Notes: generated by a model not told the origin, from the sequence alone. A stretch of DNA of 64,000 bases from JAJEFO01 sp965208685 (GCA_965208685.1 CBDBPL010000007.1:434001-498000), one strand, 5' to 3'. Numbered from the stretch's first letter, positions 24,384 through 32,960 are shown. Translations and numbers: made by a program.

Positions 24384-25265
24384 ATGCCTGCCGGACGGGT
24401 GGAGAACGGCAAGGGTCTCCTGCTGATGGGCCTTGGCATGTTCCTGTTTGCGGCAGTGGACACGATCGCGAAGTTCCTGACCAGTGACCTGCATCCGTTC
24501 CAGATCGTGTGGACGAGGCAGTTGGGCCTGCTCGTCGGCGCCCTGTTTCTGCTGGCGCTTCATGGGCGGCACCTGTTTCTGACCGCGCATCCGAAGCTGC
24601 AGCTTGTCCGTGGTCTCGTGGCGGCGCTGTCCGCTGCTGCGTTCATTTTCGCCCTTCGTCATGTCCCGCTTGCGGACGCGGTGGCCGTGAGCTTCGTGGC
24701 CCCTTTCTTGGTCACGCTCATGGCGGCGTTGATTCTCCGGGAGCCGGTCGGATGGCGCAGGTGGGTCGCCGTCGTGCTGGGATTCGTCGGGTCGATGATC
24801 ATCCTCCGCCCGGGCATGGGCGTGGTTCATCCCGCTGCAATGCTCGTGGTCGCTGCCGCGTTCTTCTTCGCGTGCCGTCAAGTCATCAGCAGGGCGATTG
24901 CGGCGCGGGACGGGACCGGCACGACGATCCTGTACACGGCGATAACTGCCGTCTTCGTGCTTTCGATGCCGTTGCCATGGGTGTGGGTCACGCCCGGCGG
25001 CTCCGAATTCCTGCTCCTTTTGAGCTTGGCCCTGCTGGCGGGACTTGCCGAAGTGTGCGTTATCCGCGCCCTTGAGCTGGGTCTCGCGGTCGCGATCACG
25101 CCGGTGCACTACACGCTGATCATCTGGGCGTCGCTGTACGGCTGGCTTGTCTTCGGCCAGTTCCCGGACGCATGGACGTGGGCGGGAGCCGGGATCATCA
25201 TGGCGACAGGGACGTACACGCTGCGACGCGAGTACCTGGCCACCAAGCGCACAAGGTTCCGTTGA
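24384..25265 (+). CDS. DMT-family (EamA) transporter
   Basis: Inner-membrane protein of 293 aa with about 10 hydrophobic segments in two EamA repeats; the first repeat opens with LLLMGLGMFLFAAVDTIAKFL and contains FALRHVPLADAVAVSFVAPF, and the second ends with ITPVHYTLIIWASLYGWLVFGQ. Members export amino acids, nucleosides or other metabolites. I take the ATG at 24384, just before the first helix; a frame open from 24285 would add a polar tail without family support. It is transcribed divergently from ffh. Confidence 0.86.
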   Translation: MPAGRVENGKGLLLMGLGMFLFAAVDTIAKFLTSDLHPFQIVWTRQLGLLVGALFLLALHGRHLFLTAHPKLQLVRGLVAALSAAAFIFALRHVPLADAVAVSFVAPFLVTLMAALILREPVGWRRWVAVVLGFVGSMIILRPGMGVVHPAAMLVVAAAFFFACRQVISRAIAARDGTGTTILYTAITAVFVLSMPLPWVWVTPGGSEFLLLLSLALLAGLAEVCVIRALELGLAVAITPVHYTLIIWASLYGWLVFGQFPDAWTWAGAGIIMATGTYTLRREYLATKRTRFR

Positions 25266-25328
25266 GGACCTGGAATCCACGCGTTTTCAAGTCCTTGGAA
25301 CGAGTTCAAAAAAAAATTTCAGCCCCCG

Positions 25329-25357
25329 TTGACAGACCTTGAGCGCTTCCCTAGTTA
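25329..25357 (+). promoter_or_regulatory. predicted promoter of groESL
   Basis: TTGACA (25329-25334), a perfect -35, then 17 bases and TAGTTA as a weak -10 (25352-25357). The CIRCE operator begins eight bases downstream, at the expected transcription start. Confidence 0.5.
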
Positions 25358-25364
25358 GCACCTG

Positions 25365-25391
25365 TTAGCACTCACCCTCTACGAGTGCTAA
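25365..25391. promoter_or_regulatory. CIRCE operator (HrcA binding site)
   Basis: TTAGCACTC, nine bases, GAGTGCTAA: an exact match to the CIRCE consensus. HrcA bound here represses groESL until heat or misfolded protein titrates the chaperonin. It overlaps the likely transcription start and lies 36 bases before groES. Confidence 0.95.
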
Positions 25392-25427
25392 CAGGAATAC
25401 AACGAAAGGAACGAAGGAGCGTTCAAC

Positions 25428-25715
25428 ATGAAATTCACACCGCTTCATGATCGCGTTCTTGTTCGCCGCATGGAAGGCGACGAGAAGACCGCCGGCGGCC
25501 TGATCATCCCCGACAACGCCAAGGAAAAGCCCGCTGAGGGCGAGATTGTGTCTGCTGGCGCAGGGGCGAAGGACGACGACGGAAAGCGCATCAAGATGGA
25601 TGTCAAGGCCGGCGACAAGATCCTGTTCGGCAAGTGGTCGGGCACCGAGATCACGCTCGACGGCGAAGAACTTCTGATCATGAAGGAAAGCGACATTCTC
25701 GGCATCATTGCCTGA
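25428..25715 (+). CDS. groES: co-chaperonin GroES
   Basis: The 95-aa lid of the GroEL chamber. Contains FTPLHDRVLVRRMEGDEKT at the start, the mobile loop TAGGLIIPDNAKEKPAEGE and the C-terminal KESDILGIIA. The start is preceded by AAGGAG about 12 bases upstream. groEL follows after 50 bases in the same transcript, under CIRCE control. Confidence 0.98.
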   Translation: MKFTPLHDRVLVRRMEGDEKTAGGLIIPDNAKEKPAEGEIVSAGAGAKDDDGKRIKMDVKAGDKILFGKWSGTEITLDGEELLIMKESDILGIIA

Positions 25716-25765
25716 ATTCGCTGTCCTGAACCAACTCAAACGATAGACAACCAGGAGCTAAGGAA

Positions 25766-27409
25766 ATGGCCGCTAAGGACGTCAAATTCGAGACCGACGC
25801 CCGGAACCGGATGTTGGCTGGCGTGAACATCCTCGCCGACGCCGTGAGGGTGACGCTCGGACCCAAGGGGCGCAACGTCGTGCTCGACAAGAGCTTTGGT
25901 GCACCTCGAATCACCAAGGATGGTGTGACGGTCGCCAAGGAAATCGAGCTTGAGGACAAGTTCGAGAACATGGGTGCGCAGATGGTCAAGGAAGTCGCTA
26001 GCCGCACCAATGACGAGGCCGGCGACGGCACCACCACCGCCACGCTGCTTGCGCAGTCCATCGTCCGCGAGGGCATGAAGGCAGTTGCCGCGGGCATGAA
26101 CCCGATGGATCTCAAGCGAGGAGTCGATGCCGCTGTCACGTCGGTCGTCGAAGACATCAAGAAGGCCGCGCGCAAGGTGAAGGATTCGGAAGAGGTTGCC
26201 CAGATCGGCACGATCTCGGCAAACGGCGAAGCCGAGATCGGCACGCAGATCGCGGACGCCATGCAAAAGGTCGGAAACGACGGCGTGATCACCGTTGAGG
26301 AAAACAAGGGCCTCGACACCGAAACCGAGGTCGTGGAAGGCATGCAGTTCGATCGCGGCTACCTTTCGCCTTACTTTGTCACCAACCCCGACAAGATGAC
26401 CGCCGAACTCGAGGACGCGATGATTCTCCTGCACGAGAAGAAGCTGTCGTCGCTGCAGCCGATGGTTCCGCTGCTTGAATCGGTCATCCAGTCCCAGAAG
26501 CCGCTCCTCATCATCGCGGAGGACGTGGAAGGCGAGGCCCTGGCCACGCTTGTCGTCAACAAGCTGCGTGGCGGCCTGAAGATCGCGTCCGTCAAGGCTC
26601 CCGGCTTCGGCGACCGTCGCAAGGCCATGCTTCAGGACATTGCGATCCTGACGGGTGGCCAGGTGATCTCGGAAGACTTGGGCATGAAGCTCGAAAACGT
26701 GACGATGGACATGCTCGGCTCCGCCAAGCGCGTCTCGATCACCAAGGACGAGACTACAATCGTCGACGGTGCGGGCGACAAGTCCGAGATCAAGGCCCGG
26801 GTGGCGCAGATTCGCCAGCAGATCGAGGAAACCACGTCAGACTATGACCGCGAGAAGCTGCAGGAGCGGGTGGCCAAGCTCGCCGGCGGTGTCGCCGTCA
26901 TCCGCGTGGGCGGCATGACCGAAGTCGAGGTCAAGGAGCGCAAGGATCGTGTCGACGACGCCTTGAATGCGACCCGCGCCGCCGTGCAGGAAGGCATCGT
27001 CATCGGCGGCGGCGTCTCCCTCATGCAGGCTGCAAAGGGCCTCGAAAAGATCAAGTGCGAGAACAGCGACCAGGAAGCCGGCGTCGCGATCGTGCGCAAG
27101 GCTCTCGAGTCCCCGCTGCGCCAGATCGCCGAGAATGCCGGTGTGGACGGCTCTGTGGTTGCCGGGAAGATCCGCGAGAGCAAGAATGCCAAGTTCGGCT
27201 TCAACGCCCAGACCGAGGAATACGGTGACCTGTTCAGCCACGGAGTCATCGATCCGGCCAAGGTCGTGCGCACTGCGGTTGAGGACGCCGCGTCGATCGC
27301 CGGGCTTCTCATCACGACGGAAGCCATGGTCGCCGAACGGCCCGCCAAGGAAACTCCTGGTGGCGGTGGCGGCATGCCCGACATGGGCGGCATGGGCGGC
27401 ATGATGTAG
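25766..27409 (+). CDS. groEL: chaperonin GroEL
   Basis: The 547-aa 60-kDa chaperonin that folds proteins in an ATP-driven double ring. The start MAAKDVKFETDARNRMLAGV, the ATP-binding DGTTTATLLAQ block, the AAVEEGIVIGGG-type block (here AAVQEGIVIGGG) and the Gly-Gly-Met tail (GGMPDMGGMGGMM) are all present. AGGAGCTAAGGA lies before the ATG. A terminator hairpin follows at 27470-27495. Confidence 0.98.
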   Translation: MAAKDVKFETDARNRMLAGVNILADAVRVTLGPKGRNVVLDKSFGAPRITKDGVTVAKEIELEDKFENMGAQMVKEVASRTNDEAGDGTTTATLLAQSIVREGMKAVAAGMNPMDLKRGVDAAVTSVVEDIKKAARKVKDSEEVAQIGTISANGEAEIGTQIADAMQKVGNDGVITVEENKGLDTETEVVEGMQFDRGYLSPYFVTNPDKMTAELEDAMILLHEKKLSSLQPMVPLLESVIQSQKPLLIIAEDVEGEALATLVVNKLRGGLKIASVKAPGFGDRRKAMLQDIAILTGGQVISEDLGMKLENVTMDMLGSAKRVSITKDETTIVDGAGDKSEIKARVAQIRQQIEETTSDYDREKLQERVAKLAGGVAVIRVGGMTEVEVKERKDRVDDALNATRAAVQEGIVIGGGVSLMQAAKGLEKIKCENSDQEAGVAIVRKALESPLRQIAENAGVDGSVVAGKIRESKNAKFGFNAQTEEYGDLFSHGVIDPAKVVRTAVEDAASIAGLLITTEAMVAERPAKETPGGGGGMPDMGGMGGMM

Positions 27410-27469
27410 CATGCGCAGGCCCGAGGGGTTGCGCAGCAGCTTCCAAGGCCACGGTCAAATGGACATCGG

Positions 27470-27495
27470 AAGGGGCGCTCGTAGGGGCGCCCTTT
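27470..27495 (+). terminator. terminator of groESL
   Basis: Nine-bp stem (one G·U pair) AAGGGGCGC / GCGCCCTTT with an 8-base loop, followed by a T-rich CTTC. It lies 60 bases after groEL and before the convergent DUF1150–hsp20 operon. Confidence 0.65.
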
Positions 27496-27588
27496 CTTCG
27501 TTTGGAGCCAACCGGACAGACGGGCCGTGCGCGGTGAAGGAAAGGAGCCTCCGGAACTGCAGGCAGGACATCGTGAAAACGATGGGCC

Positions 27589-27816
27589 TTAATGGACGTT
27601 CACTGGAGCCAGGTCGTTCTGGCGCGCAAGAATGAAGGCGAGGCTGCGGTCCTTCACCAGCGCCAGCCGCTCGCCGTCCGACGAGTGAAGGGCATAGACC
27701 GTTCCAAGGCCTTGTGCCTGCTCCTGCAAACCGTCTGGCAGATCCGAGACGTCGACAGGACGCACATAGACCAGGCGCTCGAGATCCATGCCCTTGATGT
27801 CGAACGGCGTGTTCAT
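27589..27816 (-). CDS. DUF1150 family protein
   Basis: Small 75-aa protein of unknown function that in alphaproteobacteria is usually encoded directly after a small heat shock protein. Recognised by MNTPFDIKGMDLERLVYVRP, by LPDGLQEQAQGLGTVYALHS and by the end LARQNDLAPVNVH. The ATG overlaps the hsp20 stop (ATGA), so the two are made together and probably heat-induced together. No membrane segment or catalytic motif is visible; a role as adaptor or regulator of Hsp20 would be conjecture. Confidence 0.82.
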   Translation of the reverse strand: MNTPFDIKGMDLERLVYVRPVDVSDLPDGLQEQAQGLGTVYALHSSDGERLALVKDRSLAFILARQNDLAPVNVH

Positions 27817-28232
27817 GACGGTCCGCCCTTTGTGATCGGGATTGTCTGGACAAAATTTTCGGCAACGGAACGGGCAAGGTCGATGTGGAGCAAGCCGTTG
27901 GCATGTTGCGCTCCGGACACCTCAACTCCGTCTGCGAGCAGGAAGGTCCGTTGAAACTGCCTTGCGGCGATGCCGCGGTGAAGAAAGACCCGGCCGTCGT
28001 TGTCGCCGTCCTGCTTTCCGCGCACGACCAGCTGCCTCTCTTCCATCGTGATCGAGAGATCGCCTTCTGCAAATCCGGCAACCGCAAGCGTGATTCGGAA
28101 GGCGTTCTTGCCGACCTGCTCTATGTCATAGGGCGGATAGCCGCTGTCCGCCTTGGCGGTGCGTTCGACCAAGCGTTCCAATTGGTCGAACCCAAGAAGA
28201 AACGGGTGCGTTCCCAGTGCCAGTTTGCTCAT
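27813..28232 (-). CDS. small heat shock protein, Hsp20 / alpha-crystallin family
   Basis: An ATP-independent holdase of 139 aa. The alpha-crystallin domain starts at YPPYDIEQVGKNAFRITLAV and contains GDLSITMEERQLVVRG, with a typical beta-strand pattern to GLLHIDLAR; the C-terminal tail has the I-x-I motif (IPI) used for oligomer assembly. The ATG at 28232 gives the family's normal N-terminus (MSKLALGTHPFLLGFDQLER); an open frame to 28475 has no support. A heat-shock-type promoter lies at 28299-28327. Confidence 0.93.
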   Translation of the reverse strand: MSKLALGTHPFLLGFDQLERLVERTAKADSGYPPYDIEQVGKNAFRITLAVAGFAEGDLSITMEERQLVVRGKQDGDNDGRVFLHRGIAARQFQRTFLLADGVEVSGAQHANGLLHIDLARSVAENFVQTIPITKGGPS

Positions 28233-28298
28233 CCAGCTCGTCCTTTCTGCAAGCGACGACGGCCTCAGGACCCCGAAGGCGATCCAGCGCCTTGAGAG

Positions 28299-28327
28299 AC
28301 ATGGGGATTTGAGCGCCATTCGACAAG
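28299..28327 (-). promoter_or_regulatory. predicted sigma-32 (RpoH) promoter of hsp20–DUF1150
   Basis: On the minus strand CTTGTCG (28327-28321), 14 bases, then CCCCATGT (28306-28299). This matches the RpoH consensus CTTGAAA-N13/14-CCCCATNT at the CTTG core and nearly all of the -10. It would start transcription about 60 bases before the hsp20 ATG. Confidence 0.62.
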
Positions 28328-28397
28328 GCCTTAAAGTTCTTTGCGGAGCGGCCTGTTGGCGGTATTTTGTCGGCAGTCCCAGCGGAAGCCGCATGCA

Positions 28398-28619
28398 ATG
28401 ACCCAGCACCCGCCCGAAAAGATGAAGACCGAGGATGTCCTTCGCGTAGAACTGGAAACGTTTCGGCGCGAGCATCGCGAGCTCGACGAGGAGATAAAGG
28501 CGCTCGGGGATTCGGGCGGAGATGCCTTTACCATCCAGAGGCTCAAGAGGCAGAAGCTTGCGCTCAAGGACAGGATCAAGGCGATCGAGGATCGCATAAC
28601 CCCGGACATCATAGCCTGA
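28398..28619 (+). CDS. YdcH family protein (DUF465)
   Basis: A 73-aa charged helical protein. The signature is the repeated-helix pattern VELETFRREHRELDEEIKAL followed by IQRLKRQKLALKDRIKAIED and the terminal ITPDIIA. Function unknown; the fold is a helical hairpin, probably a coiled coil. In alphaproteobacteria it commonly precedes purE, as here (57 bases). ATG 28398 is preferred; ATG 28422 (MKTEDV) is an alternative. It is divergent from hsp20. Confidence 0.85.
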   Translation: MTQHPPEKMKTEDVLRVELETFRREHRELDEEIKALGDSGGDAFTIQRLKRQKLALKDRIKAIEDRITPDIIA

Positions 28620-28675
28620 TTGATTGCGATGCCTTGCCTCGGGCGCTAGTGTCGCGCCGACTTCGAGGAGTTGTC

Positions 28676-29161
28676 ATGAACCCCACGGTCGGCATTGTCA
28701 TGGGAAGCCAGTCGGACTGGCCGACGCTCAAGTCGGCATCGGAAGTTCTGGACGAGCTTCGAGTGGAGCACGAGGTCCGCATCGTGTCTGCGCACCGGAC
28801 ACCCGACCGGCTCTGGGAATACGGCAAGACGGCGAAAGACCGCGGCTTGAAGGTTATCATCGCGGGAGCGGGTGGGGCAGCGCACCTTCCCGGAATGATG
28901 GCCTCAAAGACCCCGTTGCCGGTCATTGGCGTTCCGGTGGAAACCCGTGCGCTCAAGGGCGTGGACAGCCTGTACTCGATTCTCCAGATGCCGCGCGGGT
29001 ATCCGGTGGCCACCATGGCGATCGGCAAGGCTGGCGCCTGCAACGCCGGGCTGATGGCGGCAGGCATCCTTGCATTGTCGGATTCGAGCCTCGCAGAGCG
29101 GCTGGATGGATGGCGGGCGGCGCTTACGAAGTCCGTCGCCGAAGCGCCCCATGAAGACTGA
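28676..29161 (+). CDS. purE: N5-carboxyaminoimidazole ribonucleotide mutase, PurE class I
   Basis: Moves the carboxyl group of N5-CAIR to C4 to give CAIR in purine synthesis. The 161-aa product has the three active-site blocks: GIVMGSQSDWPTL, VSAHRTPDR and AGAGGAAHLPGMMA. I take ATG 28676, preceded by GAGGAG-type sequence (CGAGGAG) at a good distance; the frame is open further upstream but overlaps ydcH. The gene overlaps purK by 11 bases. Confidence 0.97.
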   Translation: MNPTVGIVMGSQSDWPTLKSASEVLDELRVEHEVRIVSAHRTPDRLWEYGKTAKDRGLKVIIAGAGGAAHLPGMMASKTPLPVIGVPVETRALKGVDSLYSILQMPRGYPVATMAIGKAGACNAGLMAAGILALSDSSLAERLDGWRAALTKSVAEAPHED

Positions 29162-30251
29162 CGCCCTGGTGCCGGGTCAGACCATCGGCATACTGGGCGG
29201 AGGACAGCTTGGGCGCATGATTGCCATGTCGGCAGCCCGGCTCGGACTGCGCACGCACGTCTTTGAACCGGGAGCAATGCCGCCGGCAGGCGAGGTCGCT
29301 GGAATGACCACCACCGCCGAATATTGCGACCGGGAGGCGCTCGCGGACTTCGCGGGTGGCGTTGATGTCGTGACCTACGAGTTCGAGAACGTTCCGGCCG
29401 AGGCGCTGGACCTGATCGAGGCAAGGGTGCCGATCCGCCCCAACCGACGGGCGCTGGCGGTCAGCCAGGATCGCCTGAGGGAGAAGCGATTCCTGAACGG
29501 GATCGGCCTGGCGACGGCCCCGTTCCATCCCGTTGATTCTGCATCGCCAGATGCCGTCATTGCCCTGGTGCAGGCAATGGAGGCCGTCGGACTTCCGGCC
29601 ATACTGAAGACCCGCCGGCTTGGCTATGACGGGAGGGGCCAGGTGCGGATCGACGAGGCGGGCTGCGGCGATGACTCGCTCGCCGCCATGGCGGGTGCGG
29701 AGGCCTTGCTGGAAGGATTCGTCGCGTTCGAGCGGGAGGTCAGCGTCATCGCGGCGCGAGGTGCCGATGGTCGGATCGCATGCTTCGAGCCTGGCGAAAA
29801 CGTCCACAAGGACGGCATTCTGCGCACGACCAGGGTTCCGGCAAGGATCGACCGGAAGACCCGGGAACGAACTTTCGAGATCGCGGCCGCGATCCTGAAC
29901 GCGCTTGACTATTGCGGAGTGATCGGAGTCGAACTCTTCGACACGGCGGACGGACTGGTCGTCAACGAGATTGCACCGCGCGTGCACAATTCAGGGCACT
30001 GGACCGAGGCCGGCACCGTCGTCGATCAGTTCGAGCAGCATGTCCGGGCCGTGGCAGGCTGGCCCCTTGCCGACCCGATTCGGCACTCGGACGTGGAGAT
30101 GACCAACCTCATCGGTGAAGAAGTGGCTGACGTTCCTGCCATCGCCTGTGAGGACGGGGTGCGGCTTCATCTCTACGGCAAGATGGAGACGAGGGTCGGA
30201 CGCAAGATGGGGCACGTAACGCGCGTCCTCGGTCCTGCGACGGGTTCCTGA
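29151..30251 (+). CDS. purK: 5-(carboxyamino)imidazole ribonucleotide synthase
   Basis: ATP-grasp enzyme that makes N5-CAIR from AIR, bicarbonate and ATP, the substrate of PurE. The 366-aa product shows IGILGGGQLGRMIAMSA at the N-terminus, ILKTRRLGYDGRGQ in the ATP-grasp core and NEIAPRVHNSGHWTEAG at the C-terminal metal/ATP site. ATG 29151 overlaps the end of purE by 11 bases, so translation is coupled. The last A of its TGA stop starts the next gene. Confidence 0.97.
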   Translation: MKTDALVPGQTIGILGGGQLGRMIAMSAARLGLRTHVFEPGAMPPAGEVAGMTTTAEYCDREALADFAGGVDVVTYEFENVPAEALDLIEARVPIRPNRRALAVSQDRLREKRFLNGIGLATAPFHPVDSASPDAVIALVQAMEAVGLPAILKTRRLGYDGRGQVRIDEAGCGDDSLAAMAGAEALLEGFVAFEREVSVIAARGADGRIACFEPGENVHKDGILRTTRVPARIDRKTRERTFEIAAAILNALDYCGVIGVELFDTADGLVVNEIAPRVHNSGHWTEAGTVVDQFEQHVRAVAGWPLADPIRHSDVEMTNLIGEEVADVPAIACEDGVRLHLYGKMETRVGRKMGHVTRVLGPATGS

Positions 30252-30697
30252 TGGAGGGACCGCGCCTGTCCGTACGGGGGATTGTCCTGCGGGACGAGCG
30301 ACTGTTGATGGTCAATGCCTGGCCCGACGGAAGGAGCGATCTCATTTGCGCGCCAGGTGGCGGTGTCGACAGAGGCCAGTCCCTTCCCGACAACCTCGTC
30401 AGGGAAATCCACGAGGAAACCGGCCTGACCGTGCAAGTCGGCCCGGTCGTGCTGGTCAACGAATTCCACGATCCGGCAGGCACGTTTCACCAGGTCGATG
30501 TCTACTTCCGCTGCCAGCTGGTCTCCGGAGATCCCGATGGCGAGTGGACGGATGTTGGGGGCGTGGTCACCCGAACGCTTTGGCTGGCCCGGGACGAGCT
30601 GGCCCACCACCGGTACAAGCCGGATTCGCTCCCGGACGTGGCTTGGGGCATTGGCGGAGAAGCGGTCTACGATGCCCTGGAGCCCATCGTCAGATAG
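30251..30697 (+). CDS. NUDIX hydrolase
   Basis: A 148-aa Nudix-fold protein. The Nudix box is present as GGGVDRGQ...REIHEETGL (about residues 36-58), but the first Glu of the G-x5-E-x7-R-E-x-x-E-E pattern is Gln, while the R-E-x-x-E-E metal-binding core is intact. It probably hydrolyses a nucleoside diphosphate-linked compound; the substrate is unknown. It overlaps purK by one base (TGATG) and lies 39 bases before pdxJ, so it is part of a purE–purK–nudix–pdxJ run. Confidence 0.87.
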   Translation: MEGPRLSVRGIVLRDERLLMVNAWPDGRSDLICAPGGGVDRGQSLPDNLVREIHEETGLTVQVGPVVLVNEFHDPAGTFHQVDVYFRCQLVSGDPDGEWTDVGGVVTRTLWLARDELAHHRYKPDSLPDVAWGIGGEAVYDALEPIVR

Positions 30698-30736
30698 GCA
30701 ATGGACAGGGCCGGGTTCGCGACCTAACGTGCCGGC

Positions 30737-31483
30737 ATGGAACACCTTAGGCTAGGCGTGAACATCGACCACGTGGCCACCGTTCGCAATGCGCGCGGCG
30801 GCGACTATCCTGACCCGGTTCGGGCGGCGAAGCTTGCCGAGGAGGCCGGCGCGGACGGGATCACCGCGCATCTCCGCGAAGACCGGCGCCACATAACCGA
30901 TCATGACATCGAGCGGCTGACCGAGGCGCTTGGCGTGCCGCTGAACTTCGAGATGGCGGCCACGGACGAGATGCAGGCAATCGCGTTGCGCCATCGGCCT
31001 CACGCCGTCTGCATCGTTCCGGAAAAGCGGGAGGAACGCACGACCGAAGGAGGTCTGGAAGTGGCGCAGGACGAGAATCGGCTGGCGCATTTCATCGCGC
31101 CATTGCGCGAGGCCGGTTCACGCGTCTCGATCTTCATCGCGGCGGACAGCCGACAGATCGAGGCCGCAAACAGGATCGGAGCCCAGGTGATAGAGCTGCA
31201 CGCAGGTGCCTATTGCGATGCCCATGCCGAGGGTCGCCTGGCCGAGCGGGACGCAGAGCTTGCCCGCCTCCGCGAGATGGCGACCTTCGCGCACTCCCTC
31301 GGGCTGGAGGTTCATGCCGGCCACGGACTGACCTACGAGACAGTCGCGCCGGTCGCCGAGTTCCCCGAACTGCGTGAACTGAACATCGGCCACTTTCTCG
31401 TCGGCGAGGCGATCTTTGTCGGGCTTGGCCCATCGATCGCCGAGATGCGTCGGATCATGGACGAAGCGCGCAGCGCTGCCTGA
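30737..31483 (+). CDS. pdxJ: pyridoxine 5'-phosphate synthase
   Basis: Condenses 1-deoxy-D-xylulose 5-phosphate with 3-amino-2-oxopropyl phosphate to give pyridoxine 5'-phosphate (DXP-dependent B6 route). The 248-aa TIM barrel shows GVNIDHVATVRNARGG at the start, GADGITAHLREDRRHI, the C-terminal HAGHGLTYE and IGHFLVGEAIFVGL. No acpS follows; a convergent metY gene does. Confidence 0.97.
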   Translation: MEHLRLGVNIDHVATVRNARGGDYPDPVRAAKLAEEAGADGITAHLREDRRHITDHDIERLTEALGVPLNFEMAATDEMQAIALRHRPHAVCIVPEKREERTTEGGLEVAQDENRLAHFIAPLREAGSRVSIFIAADSRQIEAANRIGAQVIELHAGAYCDAHAEGRLAERDAELARLREMATFAHSLGLEVHAGHGLTYETVAPVAEFPELRELNIGHFLVGEAIFVGLGPSIAEMRRIMDEARSAA

Positions 31484-31525
31484 CGGCACCATGCCAGACC
31501 ACCGCAGGCGGCCTGGCGAGCGAGC

Positions 31526-31550
31526 GGGGCCAAGCCGGTGGCCTGGCCCC
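31526..31550. terminator. possible bidirectional hairpin between pdxJ and metY
   Basis: GGGGCCA / TGGCCCC (31526-31532 and 31544-31550) with an 11-base loop, in the 77-base gap between the convergent pdxJ and metY. No T-run on either side. Confidence 0.4.
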
Positions 31551-31560
31551 GGATGCTGAC

Positions 31561-32850
31561 CTATGCCGTGGCCTTGGTCAGTGCCTGGTCCAGGTCCGCG
31601 ATGATGTCGTCCGGATCCTCGATGCCGATCGACAGCCGGACGACGTTGGGCAGCGCGCCCGAGGCCTCTCTCTGCGCGTCGGTCAGCTGTCGGTGCGTCG
31701 TCGAAGCCGAGTGGATGATCAGCGAGCGCGCGTCGCCGAGATTGGCAACATGACTGAACATCTCGACGGAATCGACGAGTCTCACGCAGGCGTCATAGCC
31801 GCCCTTGACCGCGAAGCTGAACAATGCGCCGGCGCCCTTGGGGCAGATGCGCGCGACCCGATCGAAGTACGGCGAGCTCTTGAGACCTGCGTAGGTCACG
31901 CTCTCGATCCGATCGTCGGCTTCCAGCCAATTGGCGACCTTTTCGGCGTTTGCCACATGCTTCTCCATGCGGAGCGACAGCGACTCGATCCCCATCAGCG
32001 TGTAGTGCGCGCCCTGCGGATTCATCGTCATGCCAAGATCACGAAGCCCGACGGCGATCGAATGGAACGTGAAGGCCATCGGACCGAGCGCCTCGTGGAA
32101 ATTGAGGCCGTGATAGGCCGGCTCGGGCTCCGACAGCGACGGGAACTTGCCGGACGCCGACCAGTCAAACTTGCCCGAATCCACCAAGGCCCCGCCAGTC
32201 ACGGTTCCGTTGCCGGTGAGGTACTTGGTCGTGGAGTGCACGATGAGGGTCGCCCCGAAATCGATCGGGCGGCAGAGGTACGGCGAGGCCGACGTGTTGT
32301 CGACGATGAGGGGCAGCCCGACGTCGTCAGAGAGTTTGCCGATGGCGTCCAGGTCGGTGATGTAGCCGCCCGGGTTGGCGATCGACTCGCAGAAGATCGC
32401 GCGCGTGTTCTCGTCGACCGCGGCCTTGACGGCGTCGAGGTCGTCGAAATCCACCAGCTTCGCCGACCAGCCGAACCGCCTGATGGTCTGGGTGAACTGG
32501 GTGTACGTCCCGCCATAGAGCCGTGTCGATGCCACGACGTTGCATCCTGGCATCATCAGCGGGAAGAGGGCCATGATCTGCGCGGCATGGCCCGAAGAGC
32601 AGCCTATGCCGCCGACACCGCCCTCGAGCGCGGCTATCCGCTCGGCCAGCGCGGCCACGGTCGGGTTGGTCAGCCGGGAATATATCCAGCCCACTTCCTG
32701 GAGGTTGAACAGGGCGGCAGCGTGCTCGGCATCACGGAACACGAAAGCGGTTGACTGGTAGATGGGTATCTGGCGTGCGCCGGTCGTGGGGTCGGGCGTG
32801 TTGCCTGCGTGCACCTGCACTGTATCAAAGCCTTGCGGGCGATCGGACAT
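31561..32850 (-). CDS. metY: O-acetylhomoserine (thiol)-lyase / cysteine-metabolism PLP enzyme
   Basis: Cys/Met-metabolism PLP enzyme that makes homocysteine from O-acetylhomoserine and sulfide. The 429-aa length and the sequence (FDTVQVHAGNTPDPTTGARQ at the start, YSRLTNPTVAALAERIAALEGG) fit the MetY branch; the PLP lysine is K209 in VHSTTKYLTGNG. ATG 32850 has AGAGGA 8-9 bases upstream. I checked the 110-base leader for a SAM-II or SAM-V type riboswitch and saw none. An O-succinylhomoserine sulfhydrylase activity cannot be excluded. Confidence 0.93.
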   Translation of the reverse strand: MSDRPQGFDTVQVHAGNTPDPTTGARQIPIYQSTAFVFRDAEHAAALFNLQEVGWIYSRLTNPTVAALAERIAALEGGVGGIGCSSGHAAQIMALFPLMMPGCNVVASTRLYGGTYTQFTQTIRRFGWSAKLVDFDDLDAVKAAVDENTRAIFCESIANPGGYITDLDAIGKLSDDVGLPLIVDNTSASPYLCRPIDFGATLIVHSTTKYLTGNGTVTGGALVDSGKFDWSASGKFPSLSEPEPAYHGLNFHEALGPMAFTFHSIAVGLRDLGMTMNPQGAHYTLMGIESLSLRMEKHVANAEKVANWLEADDRIESVTYAGLKSSPYFDRVARICPKGAGALFSFAVKGGYDACVRLVDSVEMFSHVANLGDARSLIIHSASTTHRQLTDAQREASGALPNVVRLSIGIEDPDDIIADLDQALTKATA

Positions 32851-32960
32851 GTCGTGATTCCTCTAGTTCTGAAATGTCGCGGGAACCTATGCGGGGCTCG
32901 AGATGGCTGCAACGGGAATGTACCGCGCAGGGCGGGGCACACGTTCGTGGCGGCAATCAC

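Noticed and set aside
32851..32960. SAM-II or SAM-V riboswitch before metY
   Set aside because: Methionine genes of alphaproteobacteria often have one, but I could not find the pseudoknot consensus in the leader.
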